A stretch of DNA of 64,000 nt from Candidatus Ozemibacter sibiricus (GTDB taxonomy: Bacteria > Muiribacteriota > Ozemobacteria > Ozemobacterales > Ozemobacteraceae), in NCBI GenBank assembly GCA_003327425.1, contig QOQW01000017.1, forward strand, positions 62,001-126,000, written 5' to 3'. Both the position numbers and the translations under genes were made by a program. How positions within the stretch are numbered: position 1 is the first letter of the stretch; every line of letters starts with the position of its first letter. Positions 35,022 through 43,683 of the stretch are shown here, in pieces. Below the pieces are notes generated by a model. The model worked only from the letters and a program-made list of their open reading frames with translations. It was not told the DNA's origin and searched no databases.

Positions 35022-35106
35022 GTCCTGGGGGATGGAGTCCCCCGCTAACCGCTGTCATAGCTGATGACTCCTGCCGGTCGGCGCTCCCGACCTGCAGGAG
35101 TTTTTT
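35022..35106 (+). promoter_or_regulatory. Fluoride riboswitch (crcB motif) with terminator expression platform
   Basis: The aptamer matches the crcB consensus: GGGGG/CCCCC (35027-35031, 35039-35043) around AUGGAGU, then AACCGCU (35047-35053), a short GCU/AGC hairpin, then UGAUGACUCCUGC (35062-35074). GGAGU (35034-35038) can pair with ACUCC (35067-35071) as the pseudoknot. The same ACUCCUGC is the left arm of the terminator, so fluoride binding should favour read-through, as in known examples of the class. No crcB or CLC-F gene is in the window; the switch controls the HAD phosphatase operon. The ATG at 35194 is 88 bases after the T run. Confidence 0.93.
35067..35106 (+). terminator. Riboswitch-controlled terminator
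   Basis: ACTCCTGC (35067-35074) with GCAGGAGT (35094-35101), enclosing GGTCGG/CCGACC (35076-35081, 35087-35092), followed by six T (35101-35106). The left arm is part of the aptamer, which is the usual design of a transcription-terminating switch. Confidence 0.9.
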
Positions 35107-35193
35107 CTTCGAGCGCCGAACCGCCTCCCGCCAGGGCGACGGTTCGGGATCGGCAGACGGCTGGTCGCACGCACCGGTCACGGAGGCTGAACG

Positions 35194-35664
35194 ATGATCA
35201 CGATCGACATTCCCGGGTTCAAAACCCTGGCCCTCCAGCACCTCGTTCTGGACTACAACGGCACCCTGGCCCTCGACGGTCGGCTGCTGCCCGGCGTGGC
35301 CGACGCCCTGGCCGACCTGGCCCCCCACCTGGCGATCCACGTCCTGACCGCCGATACCTTCGGCACCGCCCGCGCCCAGTTGCAGGGGCTCGCCCTGGAG
35401 CTGACCATCCTCGAGCCCGAAGAACAGGCGCGGGCCAAACGGCAACTGGTCAGCCAGCTGGGAGCCACCACGGTGGTCGCCATCGGCAACGGCCGGAACG
35501 ATCGGCTGATGCTGGCCGAAGCCGGTCTGGGCATCGCCGTCCTCCAGGCCGAAGGCGCCGCCACCGAAGCCTGGCAGGCTGCCCACCTCGTCTGCCCCAC
35601 CATCCTGGACGCGCTGGACCTGCTGCGGCATCCCCGGCGCCTGGTGGCGACCCTCCGCGGATGA
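35194..35664 (+). CDS. HAD-family phosphatase, soluble P-ATPase type
   Basis: A 156-residue HAD protein of the COG4087-like group. Nucleophile motif is LVLDYNGTLALDG (D20; Asn instead of the second Asp, typical of the group), motif II VLTADTFG, and metal motif IGNGRNDRLMLAEA. GGAGG lies 7 bases before the ATG. It is the first gene after the fluoride riboswitch; genes of this type are recurrent neighbours of that switch. The substrate is unknown; dephosphorylation of a fluoride-sensitive or fluoride-substituted metabolite is a guess. Confidence 0.85.
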   Translation: MITIDIPGFKTLALQHLVLDYNGTLALDGRLLPGVADALADLAPHLAIHVLTADTFGTARAQLQGLALELTILEPEEQARAKRQLVSQLGATTVVAIGNGRNDRLMLAEAGLGIAVLQAEGAATEAWQAAHLVCPTILDALDLLRHPRRLVATLRG

Positions 35665-35785
35665 GGGCCGCCTTGGTTGGTTGGTGTTCACCGTCGTGCC
35701 ACCGTTGCTCACCCCTTCCTGAACCCGACCGCCCCGCGTTTCCCCTGGTGGAGCTTCCTGAGCCGTCCATGAAAGGAGTCGTCGC

Positions 35786-37750
35786 ATGACCGCCAGCACC
35801 CCCATCCCGACCAATGGCCCCGAGAAAGATCCGATGGTGATCCTGCCACCCTTGCTGGACCAGGCCATCGCCGCGCTGACCGACTTGGACCCCGATCTGG
35901 CCGCCTACGGTCCCAAGTTCGCGGCGTTGCAGGCCCGGTGGCGGGAAGGGCGGTTCCACCTGGCCGTCCTGGGCCAGTTCAAGCGGGGCAAGAGCACTCT
36001 GCTGAACGCCCTGCTCGGCGCCGAGGTCCTGGCCACCTCGGTGGTGCCGCTGACCGCCATTCCGACCTTCCTGTCCTGGGGCGAGAAGCGCCGGGCCCGC
36101 ATCACCTTCTCCGATGACAAGCCGCCCGAAGACCGGACCTTCACCGCCGATGCCCAGCTCCACGACTTCCTCAGCACCTACGTCACCGAGGCCGGCAACC
36201 CCAAGAACCGACTCGAGGTCTCGCATGTCGAGGTCTTCCTGCCGGCCGACCTGTTGCGCAAGGGCGTGGTGCTGATCGATACCCCGGGCATCGGCTCGAC
36301 CTTCCGGCACAACACCGAGGCGACCCTCAACTTCTTGACCCAATGCGACGCGGCCCTGTTCATCGTGTCGGCCGACCCCCCGGTGACCGAGGTGGAGGTC
36401 GAGTTCCTCAAGCAGGTGCGGCACAAGGTGCCCCACCTGTCCTTCGTCATGAACAAGATCGACTACCTCGACGAGACCGAACGCGCCACCGCCCTCGATT
36501 TCTTCCGCAAGGTGCTGGAAGGGCAGGGGGGCATCGCCATCGGGCCCGAGATCTTCACCGTCTCGGCCCGCCGCGGTCTGCAGGCGCGTCTGGCCGGCGA
36601 CCCCGCCGGCTGGCAGGCTAGCGGCCTGGCGCGCCTGGAAGCGCATCTGATCGACTTCCTGGCCACCGGCAAGAGCCGGACCCTGGCCCAGGCCCTTGCC
36701 CGCAAGGCCCAGACCCTGACCGACGAGGCGGTCATGTCGATCGAGGTCCGCCTGCGGGCCATGGACATCTCGATCGAAGAGCTCGAGCGCCGTCTGGCCA
36801 CCTTCGAACGCAAGCTGCAGGAGGCGGAGCAGGAACGGCTGACCTCGCAGGATCTCCTCAAAGGCGCCAATCGCCGGATGCACGAGTTCCTGGAGGAGTA
36901 TGCGGAAGAGCTGCGCCGTCGCGCGCTGGCCTACCTCGACAGCCGAGTCCGCGAGGCCATCGAACGAAGCAACGGCGACGGCATCGACGAAGACATGGTG
37001 CGCGACCTGCTGGCGCAGGTCATTCCCGGTTATTTCGAACACGAGACGGGCAAGGCGGTCAAGACGTTCGAGGCCCGCATGGCCGAAGCGCTACGCCCCT
37101 TCCAGCGCCGGACCGACGAACTGATCGGCCTGATCCGCAAGACGGCGGCCGAGCTGTTCGACATTCCCTACCGGGCGCCCGACAGCGCCGACGCCTTCAA
37201 GATGATCGAGAAACCCTACTGGGTCACCCACAAGTGGCGGGCCGGCCTGCGTTCGCTGACCGGCAGCTTCCTCGACCATTTCACCTCGGCGGCTTCCCGC
37301 CAAGCGCGAGCCCTGGCCCGCATCGCCGAACAACTGCAGCTGCTGGTCGTCGAGAATGTCGAGAACCTGCGCTGGCCCATCTTCCAGAGCATCGACCAGA
37401 CCTTCCTGCACTTCGGCTCGACACTCGATGATCGGCTCAAGGAGACCATCGCCGCCACGCACGGCGCCATGAAGGCCACCCTCGACGTCCGCCGGACCCG
37501 CGCCAGCCAGCTGGAGCCGCTACGGCAGCGGTATGCCGAGGCCGTCCATCGCCTGGTCGAGCTGAGCGCCGCCTTCGTCACGGTGGGCGGCGCCCCCCCG
37601 CAGCCCCCCGCCGCCAGCGCCACCGGCAGTGCCAGCGGTGTCACCGGCCGCGCCTCTGCCAACGCCGGGGGCAGTGACTTGGGCCGCGCTCGCCCGGCGA
37701 ACGGAGCCGAGCCGACGGCCGCCCCGCCGACGGGGCCGGGCTCGTTCTGA
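35786..37750 (+). CDS. Dynamin-like GTPase
   Basis: A 654-residue dynamin superfamily protein. G1 GQFKRGKST at 63-71, G2 region PLTAIPT near 88-94, G3 DTPGIGST at 165-172, G4 NKID at 223-226. The C-terminal half is a long helical region (LERRLATFERKLQEAEQERL; coiled coil around 330-360) typical of the helical stalk, with a helix-rich segment (FKMIEKPYWVTHKWRAGLRS) and a Ala/Gly/Pro tail. No signal or membrane segments. AAGGAG lies 7 bases before the ATG. Third element of the fluoride-switched operon; 16 bases before the MutS-like gene. Bacterial dynamins often protect or remodel membranes. Confidence 0.88.
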   Translation: MTASTPIPTNGPEKDPMVILPPLLDQAIAALTDLDPDLAAYGPKFAALQARWREGRFHLAVLGQFKRGKSTLLNALLGAEVLATSVVPLTAIPTFLSWGEKRRARITFSDDKPPEDRTFTADAQLHDFLSTYVTEAGNPKNRLEVSHVEVFLPADLLRKGVVLIDTPGIGSTFRHNTEATLNFLTQCDAALFIVSADPPVTEVEVEFLKQVRHKVPHLSFVMNKIDYLDETERATALDFFRKVLEGQGGIAIGPEIFTVSARRGLQARLAGDPAGWQASGLARLEAHLIDFLATGKSRTLAQALARKAQTLTDEAVMSIEVRLRAMDISIEELERRLATFERKLQEAEQERLTSQDLLKGANRRMHEFLEEYAEELRRRALAYLDSRVREAIERSNGDGIDEDMVRDLLAQVIPGYFEHETGKAVKTFEARMAEALRPFQRRTDELIGLIRKTAAELFDIPYRAPDSADAFKMIEKPYWVTHKWRAGLRSLTGSFLDHFTSAASRQARALARIAEQLQLLVVENVENLRWPIFQSIDQTFLHFGSTLDDRLKETIAATHGAMKATLDVRRTRASQLEPLRQRYAEAVHRLVELSAAFVTVGGAPPQPPAASATGSASGVTGRASANAGGSDLGRARPANGAEPTAAPPTGPGSF

Positions 37751-37766
37751 CCCGCCGCCCGCGCCG

Positions 37767-39128
37767 ATGATCGTCGACCGCGAGACCCTCGCCGACCTCG
37801 AGATCTTCGCCTGCCGCTCGGGCGGCCAGCCGGTCATCGCCTACCTCGACCGCTGCCGAACGGAAGGCGGAGCCGACGAGCTGCGCACGCTCATCGCCAA
37901 GGGGCCGGGCCATGACGTCCCGATCCGCGAGCTGCAGGAGGTGACGCGGTTCTTCTACGACCATGGCCAGGGCCTGACCTTCCCCGTCGACCGCAAAGCC
38001 GCCCGCGCGCTCGAACAGTATCTGGCATCGAACTTCACCGGGATCGACCTGCCCCTCTCCTGGAGCCGCCATCTCCAGTCGTTCATCCTGCGCTATCGCT
38101 GCCCCGAGATGTACCAGTTCTGCCACAGCGGGATCCAGGAGACCATGAAGACGCTCGCAGCCGCCGTCGCCTTCGTCACGGCGGTGACCGAGGCGGGCGA
38201 GAGCCCTCCGGCGGTGCGGGCGCTCGCCGGAGAGTTCCTCCGCCTTTGGCAGGAGATCGGCGGCCCCGGGCTGGCCGCCCGCTGCCAGGATCCGTCGACC
38301 ACCGAGGTCTTCGTGATCGATCATCTGCTGCGGAGCCAGAACCGGGACAACCTGCGCCGGATGCTGCGCCTGCTCTACCGCCTCGACGCGCACGTCGGCA
38401 TGGCCATCGCCACGCGGGAGCACGGCTTGGTCTTTCCCACCATCGTCGAGGGCCCCGACCGCCGGATCGAGATCGAAGGGCTGTATCATCTCTTCCTCGC
38501 CAGGCCGGTCCGCAACGATTTCCGGCTCGATGGCGCGCAGAATCTGCTGTTTCTGACCGGGCCCAACATGGCCGGCAAATCGACCTACATGAAGGCGGTG
38601 GGCATCGCCGTCATCCTGGCGCACATCGGCATGGGAGTGCCGGCTGCGGCGATGAGCGTGTCCCCGATCGATTACCTGTTCTGCGAACTCAGCATGCACG
38701 ACGACATTCGGCTGGGCATCAGCGGATTCCTGGCCGAGGTGCTGCGCGTGCAGCGGATCCTGCAGTTCTGCGCCGGCCGCTTCAAGCTGCTGGTCATCAT
38801 CGATGAGATCTTCAAGGGCACCAACGTCCATGACGCCTACGCCTGCTCCAAGCTCGTCATCACCGGACTGGCCAGGCTGCGCGATCATTTCTTCCTCATC
38901 TCGTCCCATCTGCTCGAACTGGAAGCAGACCTGCGCCCGTTCCGCAACATCCGGTTCCGCTGCTTCGATGCCGCCCTGCAGAACGGCGCCCTCTCGTTCT
39001 CCTACCGCATCGCCGACGGCGTCTCCCCGACCCGGGTCGGCCTGCAGCTCCTGGCCGAACACGGGATCATCGACATGTTCCGGGAACTGGAACGAACCCC
39101 GTCCCCGGCCGCCGCCGAACGCCCCTGA
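37767..39128 (+). CDS. MutS-family ATPase, C-terminal domain type
   Basis: A 453-residue protein with only the lever and ATPase part of MutS: Walker A GPNMAGKSTYMKAVG at 265-273 onward, a FCELSMHDDIRLGISGF segment, Walker B LLVIIDEIFKGTN at 341-353, and a DHFFLISSHLLELE switch. It lacks the mismatch-binding domain, so mismatch repair is unlikely. The start at 37767 is 16 bases after the dynamin gene; the frame is open upstream but that part lies inside the dynamin gene. MutS-like genes are known companions of the fluoride riboswitch, which supports the operon. Confidence 0.88.
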   Translation: MIVDRETLADLEIFACRSGGQPVIAYLDRCRTEGGADELRTLIAKGPGHDVPIRELQEVTRFFYDHGQGLTFPVDRKAARALEQYLASNFTGIDLPLSWSRHLQSFILRYRCPEMYQFCHSGIQETMKTLAAAVAFVTAVTEAGESPPAVRALAGEFLRLWQEIGGPGLAARCQDPSTTEVFVIDHLLRSQNRDNLRRMLRLLYRLDAHVGMAIATREHGLVFPTIVEGPDRRIEIEGLYHLFLARPVRNDFRLDGAQNLLFLTGPNMAGKSTYMKAVGIAVILAHIGMGVPAAAMSVSPIDYLFCELSMHDDIRLGISGFLAEVLRVQRILQFCAGRFKLLVIIDEIFKGTNVHDAYACSKLVITGLARLRDHFFLISSHLLELEADLRPFRNIRFRCFDAALQNGALSFSYRIADGVSPTRVGLQLLAEHGIIDMFRELERTPSPAAAERP

Positions 39129-39352
39129 GGCGCCCGCCCCTTTCTCCACCACCGCCGCCGCGAGTTCATCCCCCCGACCCTGATTGGCGATCAAGACGCC
39201 GCCAACCTGACCACCGGTGAAGCCGCCGGACGCCGGCCGAGGGCCACGTGTTCGGCCACCGGCCCCTGGCGGTAGTCGTCAAGGCAAAGTCGCTCCGCCG
39301 CGCCAGGCTCCCTGCCGCCGGCTGCTTTCGCCCTGGGCGACCGGATGGATGG

Positions 39353-39381
39353 TTCGGAGAAGCGGGCTGGTGTGGTATGCT
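39353..39381 (+). promoter_or_regulatory. Promoter of yitT
   Basis: TTCGGA (39353-39358), 17 bases, then TGTGG-TATGCT with the -10 TATGCT at 39376-39381. The start codon is 32 bases downstream. The TGTGGTAT core is shared with the promoters at 24749 and 42701. Confidence 0.5.
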
Positions 39382-39412
39382 GGCGCCCGAATTCCCGATG
39401 GAGGTTCGACCC

Positions 39413-40300
39413 ATGACCGCCACTGCGCCGCGCCCGGTGGGCGCGTTCGATCTCTTCCTGGTCGTGCTGGGCTCGGTGATTTCGACGCTGGGCCTGGTCT
39501 GCTTCACCATTCCCAACAAGATCGCCGCCGGCGGCCTGACCGGCCTGGCCACCGTGCTGTATTTCGCGGTGGGACTGCCGGTCGGCGCCGTGGTGCTGAC
39601 CGGCAACCTCGCGCTGATCGCCGCCCAGATGAAGCTGGTCGGCTTCCGGTCGGCCGGGAAGACGGTGCTGTCGGTGGCCCTGACCTCGGTGCTGATCGAG
39701 CTGCTGATGCGGGTCTGGCCCATCTCGCCGCTGGCCACCGATCCCATCCTGGCCTGTCTCTACGGCGGTATTCTGAGCGGGATCGGCGTCGGCGTCACCT
39801 TCCGTGGCGGCGGCACCACGGGCGGCGTCGACATCGTCGCCCAGATCTGTCACCATCTGTTCCACTGGCCGATCGGCGATGTCATCCTGGTCACCAATTT
39901 CCTGATCACGATCGGCGCCGGTTTCGTCTTCGGCCCCCAATTGGCGCTCTACGGCTTGATCACCGTCTTCTTCAGCGGCTGGGTGGTCGATGCCGTGCTC
40001 GAAGGCATCGCGGTCTACCGCAGCGTGCTGATCATCACCCAGAACCCCAACGAAGTGGCCTGGGCCATCATGGAGGAGCTCCACCGCGGCGTCACCTGCA
40101 TCGATGCCCGCGGCATGTACACGAGCGCGCCGACCAACGTCCTGCTGGTGGCGGTGCGCCGGATGGAGCTGCCCCAGATGCGCCAGCTGATCTACGAGTT
40201 CGATCCCAACGCCTTCGTCATCGTCGGCGACGCTCGCCAGGTGCTGGGCCGCGGCTTCCTGAGCCTCGGCGACCAGGTCAAACGGCAGACCCAGGGATAG
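39413..40300 (+). CDS. YitT/YczE-like membrane protein with DUF2179 domain
   Basis: A 295-residue protein with about five membrane helices (ISTLGLVCFTIPNKIAAGGL; PVGAVVLTGNLALIAAQM; VILVTNFLITIGAGFVFGPQ) and a cytoplasmic C-terminal DUF2179 domain (VTCIDARGMYTSAPTNVLLV, then LIYEFDPNAFVIVG). GGAGG lies 8 bases before the ATG at 39413. The family is thought to transport an unidentified small molecule. Not clearly part of the riboswitch operon because of the 284-base gap and its own promoter. Confidence 0.87.
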   Translation: MTATAPRPVGAFDLFLVVLGSVISTLGLVCFTIPNKIAAGGLTGLATVLYFAVGLPVGAVVLTGNLALIAAQMKLVGFRSAGKTVLSVALTSVLIELLMRVWPISPLATDPILACLYGGILSGIGVGVTFRGGGTTGGVDIVAQICHHLFHWPIGDVILVTNFLITIGAGFVFGPQLALYGLITVFFSGWVVDAVLEGIAVYRSVLIITQNPNEVAWAIMEELHRGVTCIDARGMYTSAPTNVLLVAVRRMELPQMRQLIYEFDPNAFVIVGDARQVLGRGFLSLGDQVKRQTQG

Positions 40301-40406
40301 GCTCAGAGCGCCCACCCCGCGAGGAAGCCGACGCGATGGCGTCGGCCGGGCGTCTTCTCGAAGGGGCCGGCCCCCGGCGGCACGATGCCGGCGGGGGCGG
40401 CCGCGG

Positions 40407-42440
40407 TCAGGACGGCCCGGCCCCCTCGCCTTTGGTCAGGCGCTGCAGCGCTTGTTCGGCCTCGGCGTAGGACTCGTAGATGTGGGGCGCCAGGCCGCGC
40501 CGCTCGAGGGCGTTCTTCAGCTTGAAGCGCAGGAAGGCGCTGGTGGTGAACCGCGTCACGTGCGAGTAGAAGCGGTCCATCAGGCGCTGGACCATGGCCG
40601 AATACGGGTCGATCAGCTCGGGGGCGATCGAGAAGTTGTCGTAGTTGACGATGGCGGGCACCCGCCGACCGACGGGGGCCAGCAGGTCGGTCACCCGACG
40701 TTCGATCTCTTCGATCTGCTTGAGGGTCTGCAGGTGCAGCCCTTCGAAGTTCACCAGCAGGACCTGGTCGCAGGCGTCGAAGACGAGGCGCGAGGCCAGC
40801 GGCACGGTCAGCAGCTCCTCGGCCAGCCCCATGGGCCCTTCGCTGAAGATGCGGGGGTCCATCAGGCGCGGCGGCGCCTCGATCACCGGCCGGAACTGCA
40901 TGTGCGCCAGGATGTCCTTCTCGAGGTCGATGCCCGGCGCGATCTCGATCAGCTCGAGCCCCTTGGCGGTGAGCCGGAAGACGCAGCGCTCGGTGATGTA
41001 CAGCACGGGCTGCCCGCGCTTGACCGCCTGGGCGCCGCTGAAGGTCACATGCTCGACCTGCGTCAGGAACTTCGGCGTGTGGCCTTCCTTGACGATGCGC
41101 AGCCGGCCGCCCTCGACCGCCACCTCGAGATCGCCGGCGGTGAAGGTACCGACGAAGACGACCTTCTTGGCGTTCTGGCTGATGTTGATGAAGCCGCCCG
41201 CCCCGGCCAGCCGGGAGCCGAACTTGCTCACGTTGAGATTGCCGTGCTGATCGGCCTGGGCCAGCCCCAGGAAGGCCACGTCGAGGCCGCCGCCGTCGTA
41301 GAAATCGAACTGATAGGGCTGGTCGATGATGGCGGCGGTGTTGGTGCCGGCCCCGAAGTTCAATCCGCCAGCCGGCAGACCGCCGATGACACCGGGCTCG
41401 GTGGTCAGCGTGAGGAACGGCAGGATCTTCTCCTCGTTGGCGACGCGGGCCACCCCTTCCGGCATGCCGATGCCGAGATTGACCACGGCGTTGGGCTCGA
41501 GCTCGAAGGCGGCCCGCCGCGCGATGATCTTGCGATCGCTCATCTCGAGCGGCGGGATCGATTCCATCGGCACCCGGATCTCGCCGCTGAAGGCGGGGTC
41601 GTACGGGGTGGCGAAGGTCTGCCAGTGGTTCTCGGGCCGGCCGACCACCACGCAGTCGACCAGCACGCCAGGAATCTTCACCTGGCGCGGCGACAGACTG
41701 CCCCGCTCGACGATCCGCTCGACCTGCACCAGAACCAGCCCGCCCGAGTTGTGGGCGGCCAGGGCCAGCGCCAGGGCCTCGAGCGTCAGGGCTTCCCGCT
41801 CCATCGAGATGTTGCCTTCAGGATCGGCCGAAGTGCCCCGCAGGAGAGCGACATTGATGGGAAACGTGCGATACGCGAGGTATTCCTGGCCATCGAAAGT
41901 GACCACTTCGACGAGATCTTCTTTGGTGCGTGCGTTGATCTTGCCCCCGGTCAGGCGCGGATCGACGAAGGTGCCCAGGCCGACGCTGGTGATCGTGCGG
42001 GGTTTATGGGCCGCGATGTCGCGGAAGAGGTGGGAAAGCACCCCCTGGGGCAGATTGTAGGCCTCGATCTCGCCGGCGAAGGCCAGCTTCTGCAACTTCG
42101 GCACCAGCCCCCAGTGGCCGCCCACCACCCGCTTCAACAGCCCGCTGTGGCCGAGATGGTTGAGCCCGCGGTCTTTCCCGTCGCCCTGGCCTGCCGCATA
42201 GACGAGCGTCAGGTCGCGCGGCTGGCCGGTCTGCGTGAACCGCTGCTCGAGGGCGATGGCCAGCTCTTCGGGGAAGCCGGTCCCGACGAACCCGCCGGTG
42301 GCCACGGTGTCGCCCGACCGGATCAAGCCGACCGCCTCGGCGGCCGAGACGACCTTGCTGCGCCCGACCTTGGGGGTCGACAGGGCCGCCAGCGCGGGAT
42401 GGATGGGGGAAGCGGACGCGGGGGCAGAGGGTTCAGACAT
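40407..42440 (-). CDS. Acyl-CoA:carboxylate CoA-transferase, YdiF-like
   Basis: A 677-residue class I CoA-transferase of the COG4670 type: the two subunit-like halves are fused. The N-terminal half has [20 protein letters not shown]; the C-terminal half carries the catalytic glutamate in [15 protein letters not shown], with [19 protein letters not shown] upstream. It is longer than the usual 520-530 residues by a C-terminal extension of about 150 residues ([20 protein letters not shown] onward) that I do not recognise. Such enzymes activate acetate, propionate or other short acids. GGAGG is 4 bases before the ATG at 42440. The promoter and operator are the same as those of the symporter gene at 45873. 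Confidence 0.88.
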   Translation of the reverse strand: MSEPSAPASASPIHPALAALSTPKVGRSKVVSAAEAVGLIRSGDTVATGGFVGTGFPEELAIALEQRFTQTGQPRDLTLVYAAGQGDGKDRGLNHLGHSGLLKRVVGGHWGLVPKLQKLAFAGEIEAYNLPQGVLSHLFRDIAAHKPRTITSVGLGTFVDPRLTGGKINARTKEDLVEVVTFDGQEYLAYRTFPINVALLRGTSADPEGNISMEREALTLEALALALAAHNSGGLVLVQVERIVERGSLSPRQVKIPGVLVDCVVVGRPENHWQTFATPYDPAFSGEIRVPMESIPPLEMSDRKIIARRAAFELEPNAVVNLGIGMPEGVARVANEEKILPFLTLTTEPGVIGGLPAGGLNFGAGTNTAAIIDQPYQFDFYDGGGLDVAFLGLAQADQHGNLNVSKFGSRLAGAGGFINISQNAKKVVFVGTFTAGDLEVAVEGGRLRIVKEGHTPKFLTQVEHVTFSGAQAVKRGQPVLYITERCVFRLTAKGLELIEIAPGIDLEKDILAHMQFRPVIEAPPRLMDPRIFSEGPMGLAEELLTVPLASRLVFDACDQVLLVNFEGLHLQTLKQIEEIERRVTDLLAPVGRRVPAIVNYDNFSIAPELIDPYSAMVQRLMDRFYSHVTRFTTSAFLRFKLKNALERRGLAPHIYESYAEAEQALQRLTKGEGAGPS

Positions 42441-42461
42441 GGTTCCTCCAACAGCGTGGCA

Positions 42462-42510
42462 TTTTTTGCTTTGCAAAAAAAACTCTACTCCACCCCTGGT
42501 CGCCTGTCAA
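42462..42510 (-). promoter_or_regulatory. Promoter and palindromic operator of the CoA-transferase gene
   Basis: Read leftward: TTGACA (42510-42505), 17 bases, TAGAGT (42487-42482), then a perfect palindrome TTTTTTGC-AAA-GCAAAAAA (42480-42462) covering the transcription start. The start codon is 22 bases beyond. The same arrangement is found at 47516-47560 before the symporter gene. Confidence 0.8.
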
Positions 42511-42704
42511 CCTTCGCCCGGCCCTCTCCGCCCTTCTTTCACCGTGGGCGGCCGGCGGGCTCCACGAGGTGGCGGGACGGACGCCCCGCGGCAGGCGGTG
42601 GCGCGATCGCCCCGCCACGGGCCCGACAGCAGGGCCCAGGCTGGCCACGAGGGGTGCCCGTTGCCGTTGGGTCCGGCGAGGTGGCACTGGGAGACCCGAT
42701 GTGG

Positions 42705-42710
42705 TATGGT
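42705..42710 (+). promoter_or_regulatory. Extended -10 of lgt, probably leaderless
   Basis: TGTGGTATGGT contains TATGGT at 42705-42710, only 7 bases before the ATG at 42718. With a start 6-8 bases after the -10, the mRNA would begin at or next to the ATG, and no ribosome site is present. A TGGCAC at 42682 is at 17 bases but is a weak -35. Confidence 0.5.
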
Positions 42711-42717
42711 GCCGGGC

Positions 42718-43683
42718 ATGTATCCGATCCTGTTCGCCTGGGGGCCGATCCGCATCGGTTCGTATGGCGTGCTGCTCGCCCTGGCTTTCGGGGCGGCCAT
42801 CATCATCACCAACCGCGAGTTCCGACGCCAGGGCCTCGACACCCTCCTCGCCTGGGACATCTACCTGCTGGCCATTCTGGGCGGCCTGGTGGGGTCGCGC
42901 GGCCTGTACATCCTCGAGCATTTCGGGGCGTTCCTGCGCGATCCAGGGCCCTTCTTGATCTCGGCCACGGGCTTCTCGGTCATCGGCGGCTACCTGCTGG
43001 CCATCGCTCTCTGCTGGATCCGGGTCCATCGGGAAGGACAGCCCTTCTTGAAGATCGCCGACCTGTGCGCCCCGGGCATGGCGGTCGGCTACGCGATCGG
43101 CCGCCTGGGCTGCATCGCCGCCGGAGATGGCTGCTATGGCCTGCCGACGCTCGCCTGGTGCGGCATGACCTTCCCCCACGGGCTGGTGCCCACCCTCAGC
43201 CATCAGAATCCTTTGCTGACCCGGCTGTTCATGCAGCGGTTCCCGGGAACGCCGGTTCCTGACGACATTCCGGTCCATCCCACGCCGCTGTATGAATCGA
43301 TCTCGGCGTTCATCCTCCTGGCCATCCTGCTCGCCGGCCGCTGGACCATCGGCCCCGGACGCCGGCTGGCCTTCTTCCTGGCCTGGTTCGGCATCTCCCG
43401 GTTCGGTGTCGAGTTCATCCGCCTCAACCCCGTGGTCTGGTGGGGGTTGACGTCCGACCAGCTCCTGTCGGTCGGGTGGGTAGCCCTCAGTCTGCTCGTC
43501 CTGTGGATCGGCCGGAACCAGTTGCCCCTCGCGCCCGAGCCGACGCCAGGCAGCCCGGCTCAGAACGGAACCGAGCGGCCCCTGGCCCACGCCGCGCCAC
43601 CCCCGGCCGATGGCGCCCGCGCCGGCCCCGCCGCCTCCTCTCTCCCGGCTGACCCCCTCCCCCCCGGGGGAACCACGCGATGA
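42718..43683 (+). CDS. lgt: Prolipoprotein diacylglyceryl transferase
   Basis: A 321-residue membrane enzyme that transfers diacylglycerol to the lipobox Cys. It has about seven membrane segments, the signature GYAIGRLGCIAAGDGCYG at 124-141 (Arg of the GRxG motif), and VHPTPLYES downstream. The Asn of the E. coli GNF motif is Cys, as in other distant Lgt proteins. After the last membrane segment there is a Pro/Ala/Gly tail of about 60 residues. ATG follows the -10 so closely that the message is probably leaderless. It overlaps the photolyase gene by 4 bases. Confidence 0.9.
   Translation: MYPILFAWGPIRIGSYGVLLALAFGAAIIITNREFRRQGLDTLLAWDIYLLAILGGLVGSRGLYILEHFGAFLRDPGPFLISATGFSVIGGYLLAIALCWIRVHREGQPFLKIADLCAPGMAVGYAIGRLGCIAAGDGCYGLPTLAWCGMTFPHGLVPTLSHQNPLLTRLFMQRFPGTPVPDDIPVHPTPLYESISAFILLAILLAGRWTIGPGRRLAFFLAWFGISRFGVEFIRLNPVVWWGLTSDQLLSVGWVALSLLVLWIGRNQLPLAPEPTPGSPAQNGTERPLAHAAPPPADGARAGPAASSLPADPLPPGGTTR

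Noticed and set aside
42682-42710. A sigma-54-like TGGCAC before lgt
   Set aside because: The matching GC-box at the required spacing is missing; the extended -10 explains the site better.
40452-43262. A 936-codon plus-strand frame opposite the CoA-transferase
   Set aside because: Antisense shadow of a GC-rich gene; the minus-strand product is a clear CoA-transferase.
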